Source: an uncultured Parasphingopyxis sp.
Lineage (GTDB): Bacteria; Pseudomonadota; Alphaproteobacteria; Sphingomonadales; Sphingomonadaceae
Direction: 5' to 3'
Assembly: GCA_905479515.1 (NCBI GenBank)
Contig: CAJQMX010000015.1
Location: 1 to 31,992 of the forward strand
DNA: 31,992 nt
The translations under genes and the position numbers were made by a program. Each line of letters opens with the position of its first letter. The first letter of the stretch is position 1. Below the pieces are notes generated by a model. That model made no database searches. It saw only the letters and a list, made by a program, of their open reading frames with translations, and was not told the DNA's origin. Shown here in pieces: positions 1 through 8,353 of the stretch.

Positions 1-1260
1 GTGATGAACCTGACGGAGCTCAAAACCCGTCCGGCCGCCGCGCTTGTTGAACTCGGTGAATCACTCGGCGTCGAGAACATAGCGCGTTCGCGCAAACAGG
101 ACATTATCTTCTCAGTTCTCAAGGCGCATGCCGCCCTGGGCGAAGATATCTACGGTGATGGTGTCCTTGAGATCCTGCAGGACGGCTTCGGCTTTCTGCG
201 TTCTTCGGACAGTTCGTATCTTGCCGGGCCCGACGATATTTATGTCAGCCCCAGCCAGATCCGTCGATTCAACCTGCGTACCGGTGACACAGTATCGGGC
301 CTGATTCGTCCGCCCAAAGAGGGTGAGCGTTATTTCGCGCTGCTCAAGGTTGGTCAGATCAACCACGATGCACCCGAGAACGCACGCACCAAGGTTCTGT
401 TTGAGAACCTGACACCGCTGTTCCCGAAGGACCGCCTGGTCCTTGAGCAGGGCAACGGCAGTACCGAAGACCTCACGGCACGCATCATAGACATGGTCGC
501 GCCGATCGGTAAGGGCCAGCGTGGCCTCATCGTATCGCCGCCGAAGGCTGGTAAGACGATGCTGCTGCAGAACATCGCCTCGGCGATCTGCGCGAACAAC
601 CCTGAAGTCGACCTCATGGTATTGCTCATTGATGAGCGCCCGGAGGAGGTGACCGAAATGACGCGCACCGTGCGTGGCGAAGTTGTCTCATCGACGTTTG
701 ATGAGCCGGCCAGCCGCCATGTCCAGGTTGCGGATATGGTAATCGAGAAGGCCAAGCGCCTCGTCGAGCACAAGCGCGACGTGGTGATCCTGCTCGACTC
801 GATCACGCGTCTCGCGCGCGCCTACAACACCGTCGTGCCGAGCTCGGGCAAGGTGCTCACCGGCGGCGTCGACGCCAACGCGCTGCAGCGCCCGAAGCGG
901 TTCTTCGGTGCCGCGCGCAACATCGAGGAGGGCGGCAGCCTGACGATCCTCGCCACCGCGCTGATCGACACCGGTTCGCGCATGGACGACGTGATCTACG
1001 AGGAGTTCAAGGGCACCGGCAACAGCGAGATCCACCTCGACCGCCGCATCGCCGAGAAGCGCGTCTACCCGGCGTTCAACATCAACCGCTCGGGCACGCG
1101 ACGCGAGGAACTGATCACCTTGCCGGACGAGCTGCAGAAGATCTGGATCCTGCGCAAGCTCCTGTACGGCATGGACGACATCGACGCGATGGAGTTCCTG
1201 CTCGACAAGATGAAAGATTCCAAGACGAACGAAGATTTCTTCGACTCGATGAACCAGTAA
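1..1260 (+). CDS. rho: Transcription termination factor Rho
   Basis: Hexameric RNA-dependent ATPase and helicase that ends transcription of untranslated RNA. In order it shows the N-terminal Rho domain (about 1-45), the cold-shock-like RNA-binding domain ([20 protein letters not shown], about 50-125), the P-loop PPKAGKT (180-186), the Walker B run [10 protein letters not shown] (D266) and the R-loop GGVDANAL. At 419 residues it has the normal length. The GTG at base 1 and the ATG at base 4 are both possible starts; the ATG matches the MNLTELK start of E. coli Rho. As the gene begins at the window edge, a further upstream start cannot be excluded. From memory of the family, most of the protein resembles beta/gammaproteobacterial Rho ([22 protein letters not shown]), whereas the end ([10 protein letters not shown]) is alphaproteobacterial in type. 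Third-position GC jumps between bases 781 and 1200. Function is certain; ancestry is inferred. Confidence 0.97.
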   Translation: MMNLTELKTRPAAALVELGESLGVENIARSRKQDIIFSVLKAHAALGEDIYGDGVLEILQDGFGFLRSSDSSYLAGPDDIYVSPSQIRRFNLRTGDTVSGLIRPPKEGERYFALLKVGQINHDAPENARTKVLFENLTPLFPKDRLVLEQGNGSTEDLTARIIDMVAPIGKGQRGLIVSPPKAGKTMLLQNIASAICANNPEVDLMVLLIDERPEEVTEMTRTVRGEVVSSTFDEPASRHVQVADMVIEKAKRLVEHKRDVVILLDSITRLARAYNTVVPSSGKVLTGGVDANALQRPKRFFGAARNIEEGGSLTILATALIDTGSRMDDVIYEEFKGTGNSEIHLDRRIAEKRVYPAFNINRSGTRREELITLPDELQKIWILRKLLYGMDDIDAMEFLLDKMKDSKTNEDFFDSMNQ

Positions 1261-1275
1261 GCCAACGGCCCGCCG

Positions 1276-1575
1276 GTGATTCTCGAACACGCCTTGCTTC
1301 GCGTCTTACCGGGCGAGGGCGAGGCGTTCGAAGAGGCGATATGGGAGGCCAGGCCGCTTATCGAGGCCTCGCCCGGCTTCCGGTCCATGGAAGTCCGTCC
1401 TGCTCTCGAAGAGCCGGAACTATTTCTCCTCCTTGTCGGTTGGGAAGACATAGCCAGTCATCGTGATGGATTTCGGCAGTCGGACCGTTACAAGGCGTGG
1501 CGTGACCTGCTCCACCGATTCTATGAGCCGATGCCGACAATAACCTATTTCGGAGCTTCTTTGTTCGATGCTTGA
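1276..1575 (+). CDS. Antibiotic biosynthesis monooxygenase (ABM) domain protein
   Basis: A 99-residue one-domain protein of the ferredoxin-like, dimeric ABM fold. Seen in the sequence are the opening strand (MILEHALLRVLPG), an early helix rich in Glu, the family-typical GFRSMEVRP segment (about 34-42), the LLLVGWEDIASHRDGFRQS segment (about 51-69) and a closing strand near PTITYF. ABM proteins range from quinol monooxygenases to heme-degrading enzymes, and nothing here fixes the substrate. The start is GTG with no clear ribosome site, 15 bases after the rho stop. The 3' end overlaps the TerC start by 8 bases, so it is probably translated together with its neighbours. Confidence 0.8.
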   Translation: MILEHALLRVLPGEGEAFEEAIWEARPLIEASPGFRSMEVRPALEEPELFLLLVGWEDIASHRDGFRQSDRYKAWRDLLHRFYEPMPTITYFGASLFDA

Positions 1576-2290
1576 CCTGCTCACCTTTGTTCATGCCACA
1601 ACACCGGGCCTGGGTTCGCTGTCCGAAATCTGGGCGGCCATTGTCCATGATTTCACGAACATAAACTCGCCCGCCGCGATGGCAGCCTTTGGCCAGGTCG
1701 TGCTGATCGATCTCGTTTTCGCCGCAGACAATGCGATCGTGGTTGGCGCGCTGGCAGCCGGCCTTCCCGCCGACCAGCGCCGCAAGGTCATCCTGATCGG
1801 TATCGCGGCCGCACTTGTTTTGCGGATCGTGTTTGCGCTGGCGGTAAGCGTGTTGCTTGGCGTTGTCGGGCTGATCCTAGCTGGCGGGTTTCTGCTGCTC
1901 TGGGTAGCCTGGAAGTTCTGGCGAGAAATTCGGCATGACGGCGAATCGCCCGGCTCCGAGGAAATTGAGGGCGATGAGCGTTCCGGCCTGAAATCGGCGC
2001 GCAGTTTCTGGGGGGCCGTTTGGGCTGTAACCGCGGCCGATGTGAGCATGAGCCTGGACAATGTGTTGGGCGTGGCGGGCGCGGCGCGCGAACATCCGGG
2101 TATTCTGGTCATTGGTCTTTTGCTGTCGGTTGCCCTGATGGGCCTCGCAGCGAATGTCATCGCCCGCTATATCGAGCGCTATAAGTGGATCGCCTATATC
2201 GGTCTGCTCGTCATCCTCTGGGTGGCTGTCCGGATGATCTACGAAGGCGTGATCGATCCCGAAGTGGGGCTGATGACACTGTTCGGCTAG
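1568..2290 (+). CDS. TerC-family integral membrane protein
   Basis: Polytopic inner-membrane protein of the TerC family (240 residues, about seven hydrophobic segments). It carries the two repeated acidic signatures of the family, one in each half: DLVFAADNAIV (about 48-58) and DVSMSLDNVLGVAG (about 158-171), each with Asp and Asn inside a membrane helix. A charged cytoplasmic loop (about 115-145) separates the halves. Members such as Alx and YkoY act in manganese export or metal homeostasis and have been linked to loading metal onto exported proteins; a Mn2+ role here is inferred from the family. The ATG overlaps the end of the ABM gene by 8 bases. Its TAG stop shares the palindrome CTAG with the stop of the convergent protease gene. 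Confidence 0.85.
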   Translation: MLDLLTFVHATTPGLGSLSEIWAAIVHDFTNINSPAAMAAFGQVVLIDLVFAADNAIVVGALAAGLPADQRRKVILIGIAAALVLRIVFALAVSVLLGVVGLILAGGFLLLWVAWKFWREIRHDGESPGSEEIEGDERSGLKSARSFWGAVWAVTAADVSMSLDNVLGVAGAAREHPGILVIGLLLSVALMGLAANVIARYIERYKWIAYIGLLVILWVAVRMIYEGVIDPEVGLMTLFG

Positions 2291-3177
2291 CCTGGATTTC
2301 GCTCAATCAGCAGGCGGTTTCGCGGATAGTCGATAACGAAACGCCGGTCTGCAAAGGCTTCGGTGCTGAGCAACATTGCCGGTCCGTCTCCGATTTCCAG
2401 TGTATGAAAGACAGCCAAATCAGTGATTCCGACGCGTGAGTTGCCGAACGCGAAATTGCCGATCCGGAAGCGGCTGACCTCGATCTGGTTCATGTCCTGC
2501 ACATGGCCTGACGCACCAAAAACCGGTTCGCGGGATGCGCTGTCGGGGAACAGGTGCAGGCCAAGCTGTCGTGCGGCTTCATGATTGACGATGTTCTGCA
2601 CAGCGCCGGTATCGAGCAGGGCGGGCATCGTAACCCGGCCAATGGTGACGGGCACGATCAGAAGACCATCGGCCCGTTCGTGAAAAGGGATGACGGCCCA
2701 GTTGCCACTCGCCGTTTCGAAGCGCGTTCGCGGGTCGAAAAGGCGCAGTTTTTGGCGCGGAATATCGAATTCCACGACATGGCGGCGCAAAATATCTGCC
2801 CCGATAATCCCGTCCGATTCAACGGGGGCGGAGAGGCTTGGCAGGCTGTATGCACCAAGGCTTCGAAATTCCCGCGTCCCCAGACGCAGGCTGGCCAGTC
2901 GATAAAACTCGATCGCCGATATGCCGGTTGCGCCCGAAATTTCCGCCGGTTCGCCGCGCCCAGCAAGGCCCAGCCGTGCGATCACGGCATCCGTCAGAAC
3001 CGTATCACTGGCTGCAGTGTCGACGATAAAGCTCGCCTCGACATTGCCGTTTAGCGTGACAGGAACCTGAGGCAGGCCGAGCCATGGCGCGGTGAGGGGC
3101 AAGCTGGTCACGCGTTGCGCAGGGCTGGCGGTTGCCATGGCCAGGCCGAACAGCAGCAGGAATATACGCATAATCAT
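2287..3177 (-). CDS. Secreted bilobed retropepsin-like aspartyl protease
   Basis: Probable exported aspartic peptidase of clan AA, 296 residues from the ATG chosen here. That start puts a signal peptide first (MIMRIFLLLFGLAMATASPA, about 1-20); the longer reading starts at TTG and would bury the signal. Two half-sites are visible: IVDTAASD with D53 and LLDTGAVQ with D189. After the first, DGIIGADIL (about 122-130) matches the hydrophobic-hydrophobic-Gly element of retropepsins. The protein thus looks like a single-chain pseudo-dimer carrying both catalytic Asp residues, as in pepsins. The first site is DTA rather than DTG, which is tolerated in parts of the family. The substrate is unknown. 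It reads towards terC and ends in a shared CTAG. Confidence 0.8.
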   Translation of the reverse strand: MIMRIFLLLFGLAMATASPAQRVTSLPLTAPWLGLPQVPVTLNGNVEASFIVDTAASDTVLTDAVIARLGLAGRGEPAEISGATGISAIEFYRLASLRLGTREFRSLGAYSLPSLSAPVESDGIIGADILRRHVVEFDIPRQKLRLFDPRTRFETASGNWAVIPFHERADGLLIVPVTIGRVTMPALLDTGAVQNIVNHEAARQLGLHLFPDSASREPVFGASGHVQDMNQIEVSRFRIGNFAFGNSRVGITDLAVFHTLEIGDGPAMLLSTEAFADRRFVIDYPRNRLLIERNPG

Positions 3178-3233
3178 AGCCGCCAGATGTGGTTCACGGC
3201 GTGAATAGGCGTTGAATGGCAAGGGTTAACGCG

Positions 3234-3632
3234 TCAGCCCGCCTGTTTCTCGAGCTGGCTTGCCATCATCTTCCACAGCATGTTGATTGCCTTGAGCGGC
3301 CGTACCATCACCTTGAAATCGTCGATCAGCCCATCGCTGTTCCAATGGATGATATCGATGCCGTTGATATGGATTCCGTCCAACTCGGCCGTGAATTCCA
3401 GCATCGCATCATCGCCATCAACGATCATGCGAACATATTGGAAGCTATCATTGCCAAGAACCTTATCTGCGGCATTGAGATAGCCCAAGGTCAGCTCAAT
3501 CCCCTCTTGCGGGGTGTGGACAACCGGCGAATGGAACGTTGCATCATCGGCCAATAGCGGGCGCAACGAATTGGCGTTGCGCTCGCCTTTCATATGATCG
3601 AGCCAGCGCTGGAGGCGGGGATCTATACTCAT
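3234..3632 (-). CDS. SnoaL-like / NTF2-fold protein
   Basis: A 132-residue protein of the NTF2-like superfamily, SnoaL-like group. It has the usual pattern of a first helix (RLQRWLDHMKGERNANSLRPLL), a strand bearing DDATFHSPVV, a second helix pair (EGIELTLGYLNAADKVL) and a curved sheet ending in GLIDDFKVMVRP. Such folds serve as small isomerases, hydrolases or ligand binders; no catalytic set can be assigned with confidence. The start ATG overlaps the stop of the dienelactone hydrolase gene (ATGA), so it is the last gene of the MGMT-DLH-SnoaL unit and is probably translationally coupled. Confidence 0.8.
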   Translation of the reverse strand: MSIDPRLQRWLDHMKGERNANSLRPLLADDATFHSPVVHTPQEGIELTLGYLNAADKVLGNDSFQYVRMIVDGDDAMLEFTAELDGIHINGIDIIHWNSDGLIDDFKVMVRPLKAINMLWKMMASQLEKQAG

Positions 3633-4336
3633 GCAAGATGCTCGGCAAAAAAGGCTGTGGTTCGGCTGTCTGCCAGCGTGGCGGCTTCATCATCGCGGCG
3701 ATCGCCGAACTCGGTCGCAAAACCGTGGTCAAGCCCGACATAATCGTGGAGCGTCACCTTGGGATGATCGTCGAGGCCCGCGTGCATGGCGGCTTGCGCA
3801 TCCGCAGGGACGAAGCCGTCCGCCGTTGGTATGTGAAGCAGGATGGGATGGGGAATGGCGTGCGATTCCCGGAGTAGCCCGTCGATCCCGACGCCGTAGT
3901 AGCAGACGCTTGCATCGGTATCAGTGCGCGCCGCGGTCATGAACGCGAGGCGCCCGCCCAGGCAATAGCCAACACAGCCGACCTTTGCGCGGGTTTCGCC
4001 GCCAATTTCCTCGCGCGCGGCGTGGATGGTCGCCTCGATATCGCGGACACCCTGATCCTGATCAAAATTGCCCATCAGATCGAGCGCGGTTTTGAATTCG
4101 GCTTCAACATCGGGATCAAGCTCGACGCCTGGTTTGAGCCGCCAGAAGAGATCGGGGGCCAGCGCCAGATAGCCTTGTGATGCCCAATAATCGCATTTGG
4201 CGCGAATGCCTGGATTGACGCCAAATATTTCCTGAATGACGATGATCGCTGCTTTCGCTTCACCATCCGGTGCTGCGCGATACGCGCCGAACATTTCATC
4301 GCCGCTCAAAGTCGTAATTTTGGTCATGCTGCCCAT
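3629..4336 (-). CDS. Dienelactone hydrolase family protein
   Basis: Alpha/beta hydrolase of the dienelactone hydrolase family, 235 residues, full length and presumably cytoplasmic. The family signature is complete: E36 in IIVIQEIFG, nucleophile C125 in GYCLGG, D173 in TADGF and H204 in LDHGFA, giving the Cys-Asp-His triad plus the activating Glu. Classical members open dienelactone in chlorocatechol breakdown, but no catechol pathway genes are nearby, so the natural substrate is open. An AGGAGG at 4344-4349, seven bases before the ATG at 4336, fixes the start. The gene therefore overlaps the end of the MGMT gene by 13 bases, and its own stop overlaps the SnoaL-like start. Confidence 0.92.
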   Translation of the reverse strand: MGSMTKITTLSGDEMFGAYRAAPDGEAKAAIIVIQEIFGVNPGIRAKCDYWASQGYLALAPDLFWRLKPGVELDPDVEAEFKTALDLMGNFDQDQGVRDIEATIHAAREEIGGETRAKVGCVGYCLGGRLAFMTAARTDTDASVCYYGVGIDGLLRESHAIPHPILLHIPTADGFVPADAQAAMHAGLDDHPKVTLHDYVGLDHGFATEFGDRRDDEAATLADSRTTAFFAEHLA

Positions 4337-4800
4337 TGGCTAGCCTCCTGCTTATTTTCATGGATCAAAAGATAGCGTTTCGTCGGAATGCCGTCGCCGC
4401 CCGAATAATATCCGATCTTGCCGCCGGCCGCGATCACGCGGTGACAGGGAACGATGAGCGGCAAGGGGTTGTGGCTGCATACACGGCCAATGGCGCGCGG
4501 CCCGGAATCGGCGCGGCGCGCAACCTCGCCATAGCTGGCAGCCTCCCCATAGGGAATCGCGATGACGGCCGCGCGCAATTCGTTCCCTCGCGGCGTTGAG
4601 GCGGGCACAAGCGGCAGATCATAATCTTGCAGTCGACCTGCGAAATAGGCCGTAATCTGGTCCGCCGCTTCCTTGAGCAGCGGATGATCGGTGGCATCGG
4701 GTTCCGCCGACGCGCCCAGAATGTCGATTGACTGAATCGCGGTGTCGGTAGCGGATATCGCAATCGCACCGATAGGACTGGCAATAATATGGCAGGTCAT
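4324..4800 (-). CDS. Methylated-DNA-[protein]-cysteine S-methyltransferase
   Basis: Suicide repair protein that moves the methyl group from O6-methylguanine in DNA to its own cysteine. The active-site motif PCHRV gives acceptor C119, preceded by the conserved HNPLPLIV segment (N111). The DNA-binding helix region reads IPYGEAASYGEVARR (about 82-96) with the arginine finger near SGPRAIG. The ATG at 4800 yields 158 residues, the usual size for an Ogt-type protein; an in-frame reading extended to 4896 would run into the upstream region of the divergent DUF6489 gene. The usual FQ-VW element before the helix is replaced by RGNELR. First gene of an overlapping three-gene unit with dienelactone hydrolase and SnoaL-like genes. 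Confidence 0.92.
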   Translation of the reverse strand: MTCHIIASPIGAIAISATDTAIQSIDILGASAEPDATDHPLLKEAADQITAYFAGRLQDYDLPLVPASTPRGNELRAAVIAIPYGEAASYGEVARRADSGPRAIGRVCSHNPLPLIVPCHRVIAAGGKIGYYSGGDGIPTKRYLLIHENKQEASQWAA

Positions 4801-4829
4801 GGACGGAGTTTCGCGCATTGCGTATGGAA

Positions 4830-4853
4830 AGGCCAGCATTTTGAGGCCAGCAT
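4830..4853. repeat. 10-bp direct repeat in a divergent promoter region
   Basis: AGGCCAGCAT occurs at 4830-4839 and again at 4844-4853, a 14-bp period, in the 68-bp gap between the divergent MGMT and DUF6489 genes. It ends 16 bases before the DUF6489 start. It could be a tandem operator or a chance duplication; no known regulator consensus is recognised. Confidence 0.4.
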
Positions 4854-4868
4854 CTGAGGAGCCACCCA

Positions 4869-5101
4869 TGAAAGTCACTGTCGACGTTGATTGCACACCC
4901 GAAGAGGCGCGCCGCTTTATCGGACTGCCGGACCTTACCCCTGTTCACGATCTCTATCTCGACAAGATGAAGGAGACGATGGAGGAGGGCATTACGCCTG
5001 CCACTGTTGAAAAGCTGATGAGCAGCTGGGGCCCGATGAGCGAGGCGGGCCTTTCCATGTGGTCGCGCTTTTTCGAACAGGTCGGCGGCGCGAAAAAGTG
5101 A
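4869..5101 (+). CDS. DUF6489 family small protein
   Basis: A 76-residue cytoplasmic protein beginning MKVTVDVDCTPEEARRFIG. I recognise it as the small DUF6489-type protein found directly before mnmE in sphingomonads; its function is unknown. It is charged and mostly helical, with a proline-led turn (LPDLTPVHDLYLDKM), a middle EGITPATVEKLMSSWGP and an amphipathic end (LSMWSRFFEQVGG). The start follows a TGAGGA ribosome site by eight bases. It ends 10 bases before mnmE, which has a weak ribosome site of its own, so MnmE translation may be coupled to it. An in-frame upstream extension lies over the MGMT gene and is rejected. Confidence 0.8.
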
Positions 5102-5111
5102 TTGTGATGCC

Positions 5112-6416
5112 ATGGGGCTGACTACAGACGACGGCGCCACAATCTTTGCTTTGTCGACGGGCGGACTGCCAAGCGCAATCGCCATTATCCGGTTGAGCGG
5201 GCCTGAGAGCGGCCCCGTGTTGGAAGCGCTGATCGACCGCAAGCCTGAAGCGCGCCGGGCATCCCTCGCGCTGATCCGCGATCCGGCCACTGGCGAACCG
5301 ATTGATCGTGCGCTGACGCTCTGGTTTCCCGGGCCCGATACCGTGACGGGTGAAAATATGGCGGAATTTCATATACATGGCAGCCGCGCTGTGGCCGCGA
5401 AAATGCTCGAGACGCTGGGCGAAATGCCGGGTTTGCGTGCTGCAGAAGCCGGAGAGTTCACGCGCCGCGCCTTTATGGGTGGTCGAATGGACCTGTCTGA
5501 AGCCGAAGGGCTGGGCGATCTGCTGGCCGCAGAAACCGAGAGCCAGAGGCGCTATGCGCTGGCGATGGCTGAAGGGGGACTGGCGCAGCGGATTGCGGAT
5601 TGGCGCGATCGCTTGCTCATGGCCGAAGCCCGGCTGGAGGCTGTGCTTAATTTTTCAGATGAAGATGATGTCGATGAAAGCGACGAACGCTTTGCACTCG
5701 ACATTGCGCATGATGTTAAATGTGAAATGCAGGCCTTACAGAAGTCGCCGCCTGCAGAACGTATTCGCGATGGTATTCGTGTCGTTCTGGCGGGGCCGCC
5801 CAATGCGGGTAAGTCGACCCTGTTCAATGCGCTGATTGCACGCGAAGCGGCAATTGTCTCGCCGACAGCCGGAACGACTCGCGATGTGATCGAAGCGCCG
5901 GTGGAGATTGGTGGTCTGGCTTTTCTGTTCAGTGACACAGCCGGTTTGCGCGATGGTGCTGACATGATTGAGGATGAGGGCGTCAGACGCGCTCGAAGCA
6001 CTTCGGAAGGGGCGGACATCCTGCTTTGGCTGGGCGATCCACGTGAAGCGCCAGAGAGTGACACGGTGCTTATTGTCCATCCCCGCTCGGATGAGGCGGG
6101 ACGAGGGCCAAAGCCGACAGAAGCAGCGCTCGCCGTGTCTGCAACAACCGGTGAGGGGATGGAGGCTCTGCGGGCCCAGTTGCTGGATCGCGCAGAATCT
6201 CTGCTTCCCCGCGAAGACCAATTGGCTCTGAACCAGAGGCAGCATCAGGCATTATGTGATGCAGTGGGTGCATTGGATGGTGCCATGGCTGGCGACTGGA
6301 TTTTGCTCGTAGAAACTTTGCGCCAAGCAAGAGCCGCTCTTGATAGATTGAGTGGTCATGGCGGGGTTGAAGATATGCTTGATGCGTTGTTTGGCCGCTT
6401 CTGCATCGGGAAATAG
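5112..6416 (+). CDS. mnmE: tRNA modification GTPase MnmE
   Basis: GTPase that, with MnmG, adds the carboxymethylaminomethyl group to U34 of tRNAs. At 434 residues it shows the N-terminal tetrahydrofolate-binding domain (start DDGATIFALSTG), the helical domain, and an inserted G domain with G1 GPPNAGKST (228-236), G2 GTTRD and G3 DTAG (275-278). It ends in FCIGK, whose Cys is the conserved C-terminal residue. The G4 position reads HPRSD (323-327), so the canonical NKxD is replaced by PRSD. The rest of the G domain is intact, so I expect a working enzyme with altered guanine recognition. It lies between DUF6489 and mnmG, with a parS in the gap after it. Confidence 0.96.
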   Translation: MGLTTDDGATIFALSTGGLPSAIAIIRLSGPESGPVLEALIDRKPEARRASLALIRDPATGEPIDRALTLWFPGPDTVTGENMAEFHIHGSRAVAAKMLETLGEMPGLRAAEAGEFTRRAFMGGRMDLSEAEGLGDLLAAETESQRRYALAMAEGGLAQRIADWRDRLLMAEARLEAVLNFSDEDDVDESDERFALDIAHDVKCEMQALQKSPPAERIRDGIRVVLAGPPNAGKSTLFNALIAREAAIVSPTAGTTRDVIEAPVEIGGLAFLFSDTAGLRDGADMIEDEGVRRARSTSEGADILLWLGDPREAPESDTVLIVHPRSDEAGRGPKPTEAALAVSATTGEGMEALRAQLLDRAESLLPREDQLALNQRQHQALCDAVGALDGAMAGDWILLVETLRQARAALDRLSGHGGVEDMLDALFGRFCIGK

Positions 6417-6422
6417 CGACCC

Positions 6423-6436
6423 GTTTCACGTGAAAC
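6423..6436. promoter_or_regulatory. parS centromere site 1
   Basis: The palindrome GTTTCACGTGAAAC lies in the 58-bp gap between mnmE and mnmG. Extended to the 16-bp ParB consensus TGTTTCACGTGAAACA it matches at every place but the first (C for T). ParB clamps load on such sites. ParB is encoded about 3.3 kb downstream. Confidence 0.93.
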
Positions 6437-6474
6437 ATCTTTGAATCGCGTGGTGGCGCTGATACAGGCGCGGC

Positions 6475-8349
6475 ATGGCGAAAATTGATCCATCTGATCG
6501 CTACGACGTGATTGTTGTAGGCGGCGGTCATGCTGGCTGCGAAGCGGCGGCTGTGGCGGCGCGGATTGGTGCGCGCACAGCGCTCGTGTCGATGCGCCGG
6601 GATATGATTGGCGCTATGTCCTGCAATCCTGCAATTGGGGGGTTGGGCAAGGGGCATCTGGTTCGCGAAGTTGACGCTTTTGACGGCCTGATCGGTCGCG
6701 CTTCGGATGCGGCTGCAATCCATTATCGGATGCTCAACCGGAGCAAGGGGGCGGCGGTTCGTGGGCCGCGCATCCAGGCAGACCGCAAGCTCTACAAAGC
6801 GGCCATCCATGCCATGCTTGCCGAAAAAGCCTTGCTGGACATTATTGAGGCAGAGGCCACTGCGCTCGATCTTGATGCAGATGGACTAACGGTTCGCGGT
6901 CTGGTTCTTGATAATGGGGACCGGACAATCGCGGCACCATCGGTCATCCTCGCGACGGGGACCTTTCTGGGTGCAAAGCTGCATTTCGGTATGGAAAACC
7001 ACGCCGGAGGCCGGGTGGGGGAACGTGCGGCCACGGCGCTGGCGGAGCAGTTGTATTCCGCTAAATTGCCCATGGCCCGGCTCAAGACAGGGACACCGCC
7101 GCGCTTGGATGGGAGAACCATTGATTGGGCAGCATTGGAGATCCAGTTTTCGGATGATGACGACTGGACGATGGCACTGCGTTCCGATCACCGAAAGAAC
7201 CCCCAGTTATTCTGCGCGGTTACGCGAACCAACAAGCGCACTCATGATGTGGTTAGAGGGTCGCTCGATCGCTCGCCGCTGTTCTCCGGATCCATCCAAG
7301 GACAGGGACCGCGCTATTGTCCGTCCATTGAAGACAAGATTCATCGGTTTGGCGATCGGGATGGCCATCAGATTTTCCTCGAGCCGGAGGGTCTGGATGA
7401 TATCGCCGTTTATCCAAATGGTATTTCGACATCCCTGCCGGGCGACGTCCAGCTGGATTTCCTGCGAACCATCAATGGCCTGGAGAGGGTTGAGATTGCT
7501 CAGCTCGGATACGCGGTTGAATATGATCATGTCGACCCACGTGTCCTCGGTCATGATCTAGGCGTTCGCACCATGCCCGGCTTGTATCTTGCCGGTCAGA
7601 TAAATGGAACGACGGGATATGAGGAAGCCGCGGCTCAGGGGCTTGTTGCTGGCATCAATGCGGCACGATATGCGGTTGGTGAGGAGCCGGTCAGGTTCGA
7701 ACGCAATGACAGCTATATCGGCGTGATGATCGATGATCTTGTGCTGCAAGGCGTTACTGAGCCTTATAGGATGCTGACGGCCCGCGCGGAATATCGACTG
7801 CGGCTGCGCGCTGACAATGCGCCAACGCGTCTCTCGGCCAAGGCGGCTGAGTGGAACTGTCTGGGTACCACGCATCAGCAAATTGTTGCGAACCGTGATC
7901 ATGATCTGGAGACCGTTCGCGGTGTGATGGGAAAGTCTGTCCAGGCAGACGCCATGGAAGCGGCGGGGCTTGTGCTCGGCCAGCATCGGGAAACGCGCTC
8001 GCTTACCGATTGGCTTAAATTGCCCGGTGCTGATGCGCCAATGGTGAGAAGGATTGACCCAGAAGTATCGGCCATCAGTGATCTGATTATCGACGAGGTG
8101 ATCGAGGACATTCGCTATGCGCCCTATCTTGAAAGACAGGCGGGTGAGATCGCGCGAGCGAATGCAGATGAACATATCCGCATCCCGGATACGCTTGACT
8201 ATAAGGGCATAGCAGGCCTTTCGAATGAGATGGTCGAACGGCTGGAAACGGCACGCCCCGCAACATTGGGCGAGGCGCGACGTATTCGCGGACTGACCCC
8301 GGCCGCACTCGCTGCCATTCTGGTTCACGCCCGCAGACGGGCGGCCTGA
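6475..8349 (+). CDS. mnmG: tRNA uridine-5-carboxymethylaminomethyl(34) synthesis enzyme MnmG
   Basis: FAD protein that works in a complex with MnmE to build cmnm5U34/s2U34 in tRNA, using NADH and methylene-tetrahydrofolate. The 624-residue chain opens with the dinucleotide-binding motif [12 protein letters not shown] (about 14-25), followed by the family signature [19 protein letters not shown] (about 49-67). Further on come [24 protein letters not shown] and [19 protein letters not shown], all characteristic of MnmG. The C-terminal helical domain ([30 protein letters not shown]) binds MnmE and tRNA. The ATG at 6475 follows the parS gap. rsmG begins four bases after the stop, so the two are co-translated. 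Confidence 0.98.
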   Translation: MAKIDPSDRYDVIVVGGGHAGCEAAAVAARIGARTALVSMRRDMIGAMSCNPAIGGLGKGHLVREVDAFDGLIGRASDAAAIHYRMLNRSKGAAVRGPRIQADRKLYKAAIHAMLAEKALLDIIEAEATALDLDADGLTVRGLVLDNGDRTIAAPSVILATGTFLGAKLHFGMENHAGGRVGERAATALAEQLYSAKLPMARLKTGTPPRLDGRTIDWAALEIQFSDDDDWTMALRSDHRKNPQLFCAVTRTNKRTHDVVRGSLDRSPLFSGSIQGQGPRYCPSIEDKIHRFGDRDGHQIFLEPEGLDDIAVYPNGISTSLPGDVQLDFLRTINGLERVEIAQLGYAVEYDHVDPRVLGHDLGVRTMPGLYLAGQINGTTGYEEAAAQGLVAGINAARYAVGEEPVRFERNDSYIGVMIDDLVLQGVTEPYRMLTARAEYRLRLRADNAPTRLSAKAAEWNCLGTTHQQIVANRDHDLETVRGVMGKSVQADAMEAAGLVLGQHRETRSLTDWLKLPGADAPMVRRIDPEVSAISDLIIDEVIEDIRYAPYLERQAGEIARANADEHIRIPDTLDYKGIAGLSNEMVERLETARPATLGEARRIRGLTPAALAAILVHARRRAA

Positions 8350-8353
8350 GCCG

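Noticed and set aside
6048..6056. CCACGTGAA inside mnmE as a third parS
   Set aside because: Only the core CACGTG and one flank match; the other half of the palindrome is absent.
7536..7543. CCACGTGT inside mnmG as a parS
   Set aside because: Flanks do not match TTTC...GAAA; only the common hexamer is shared.
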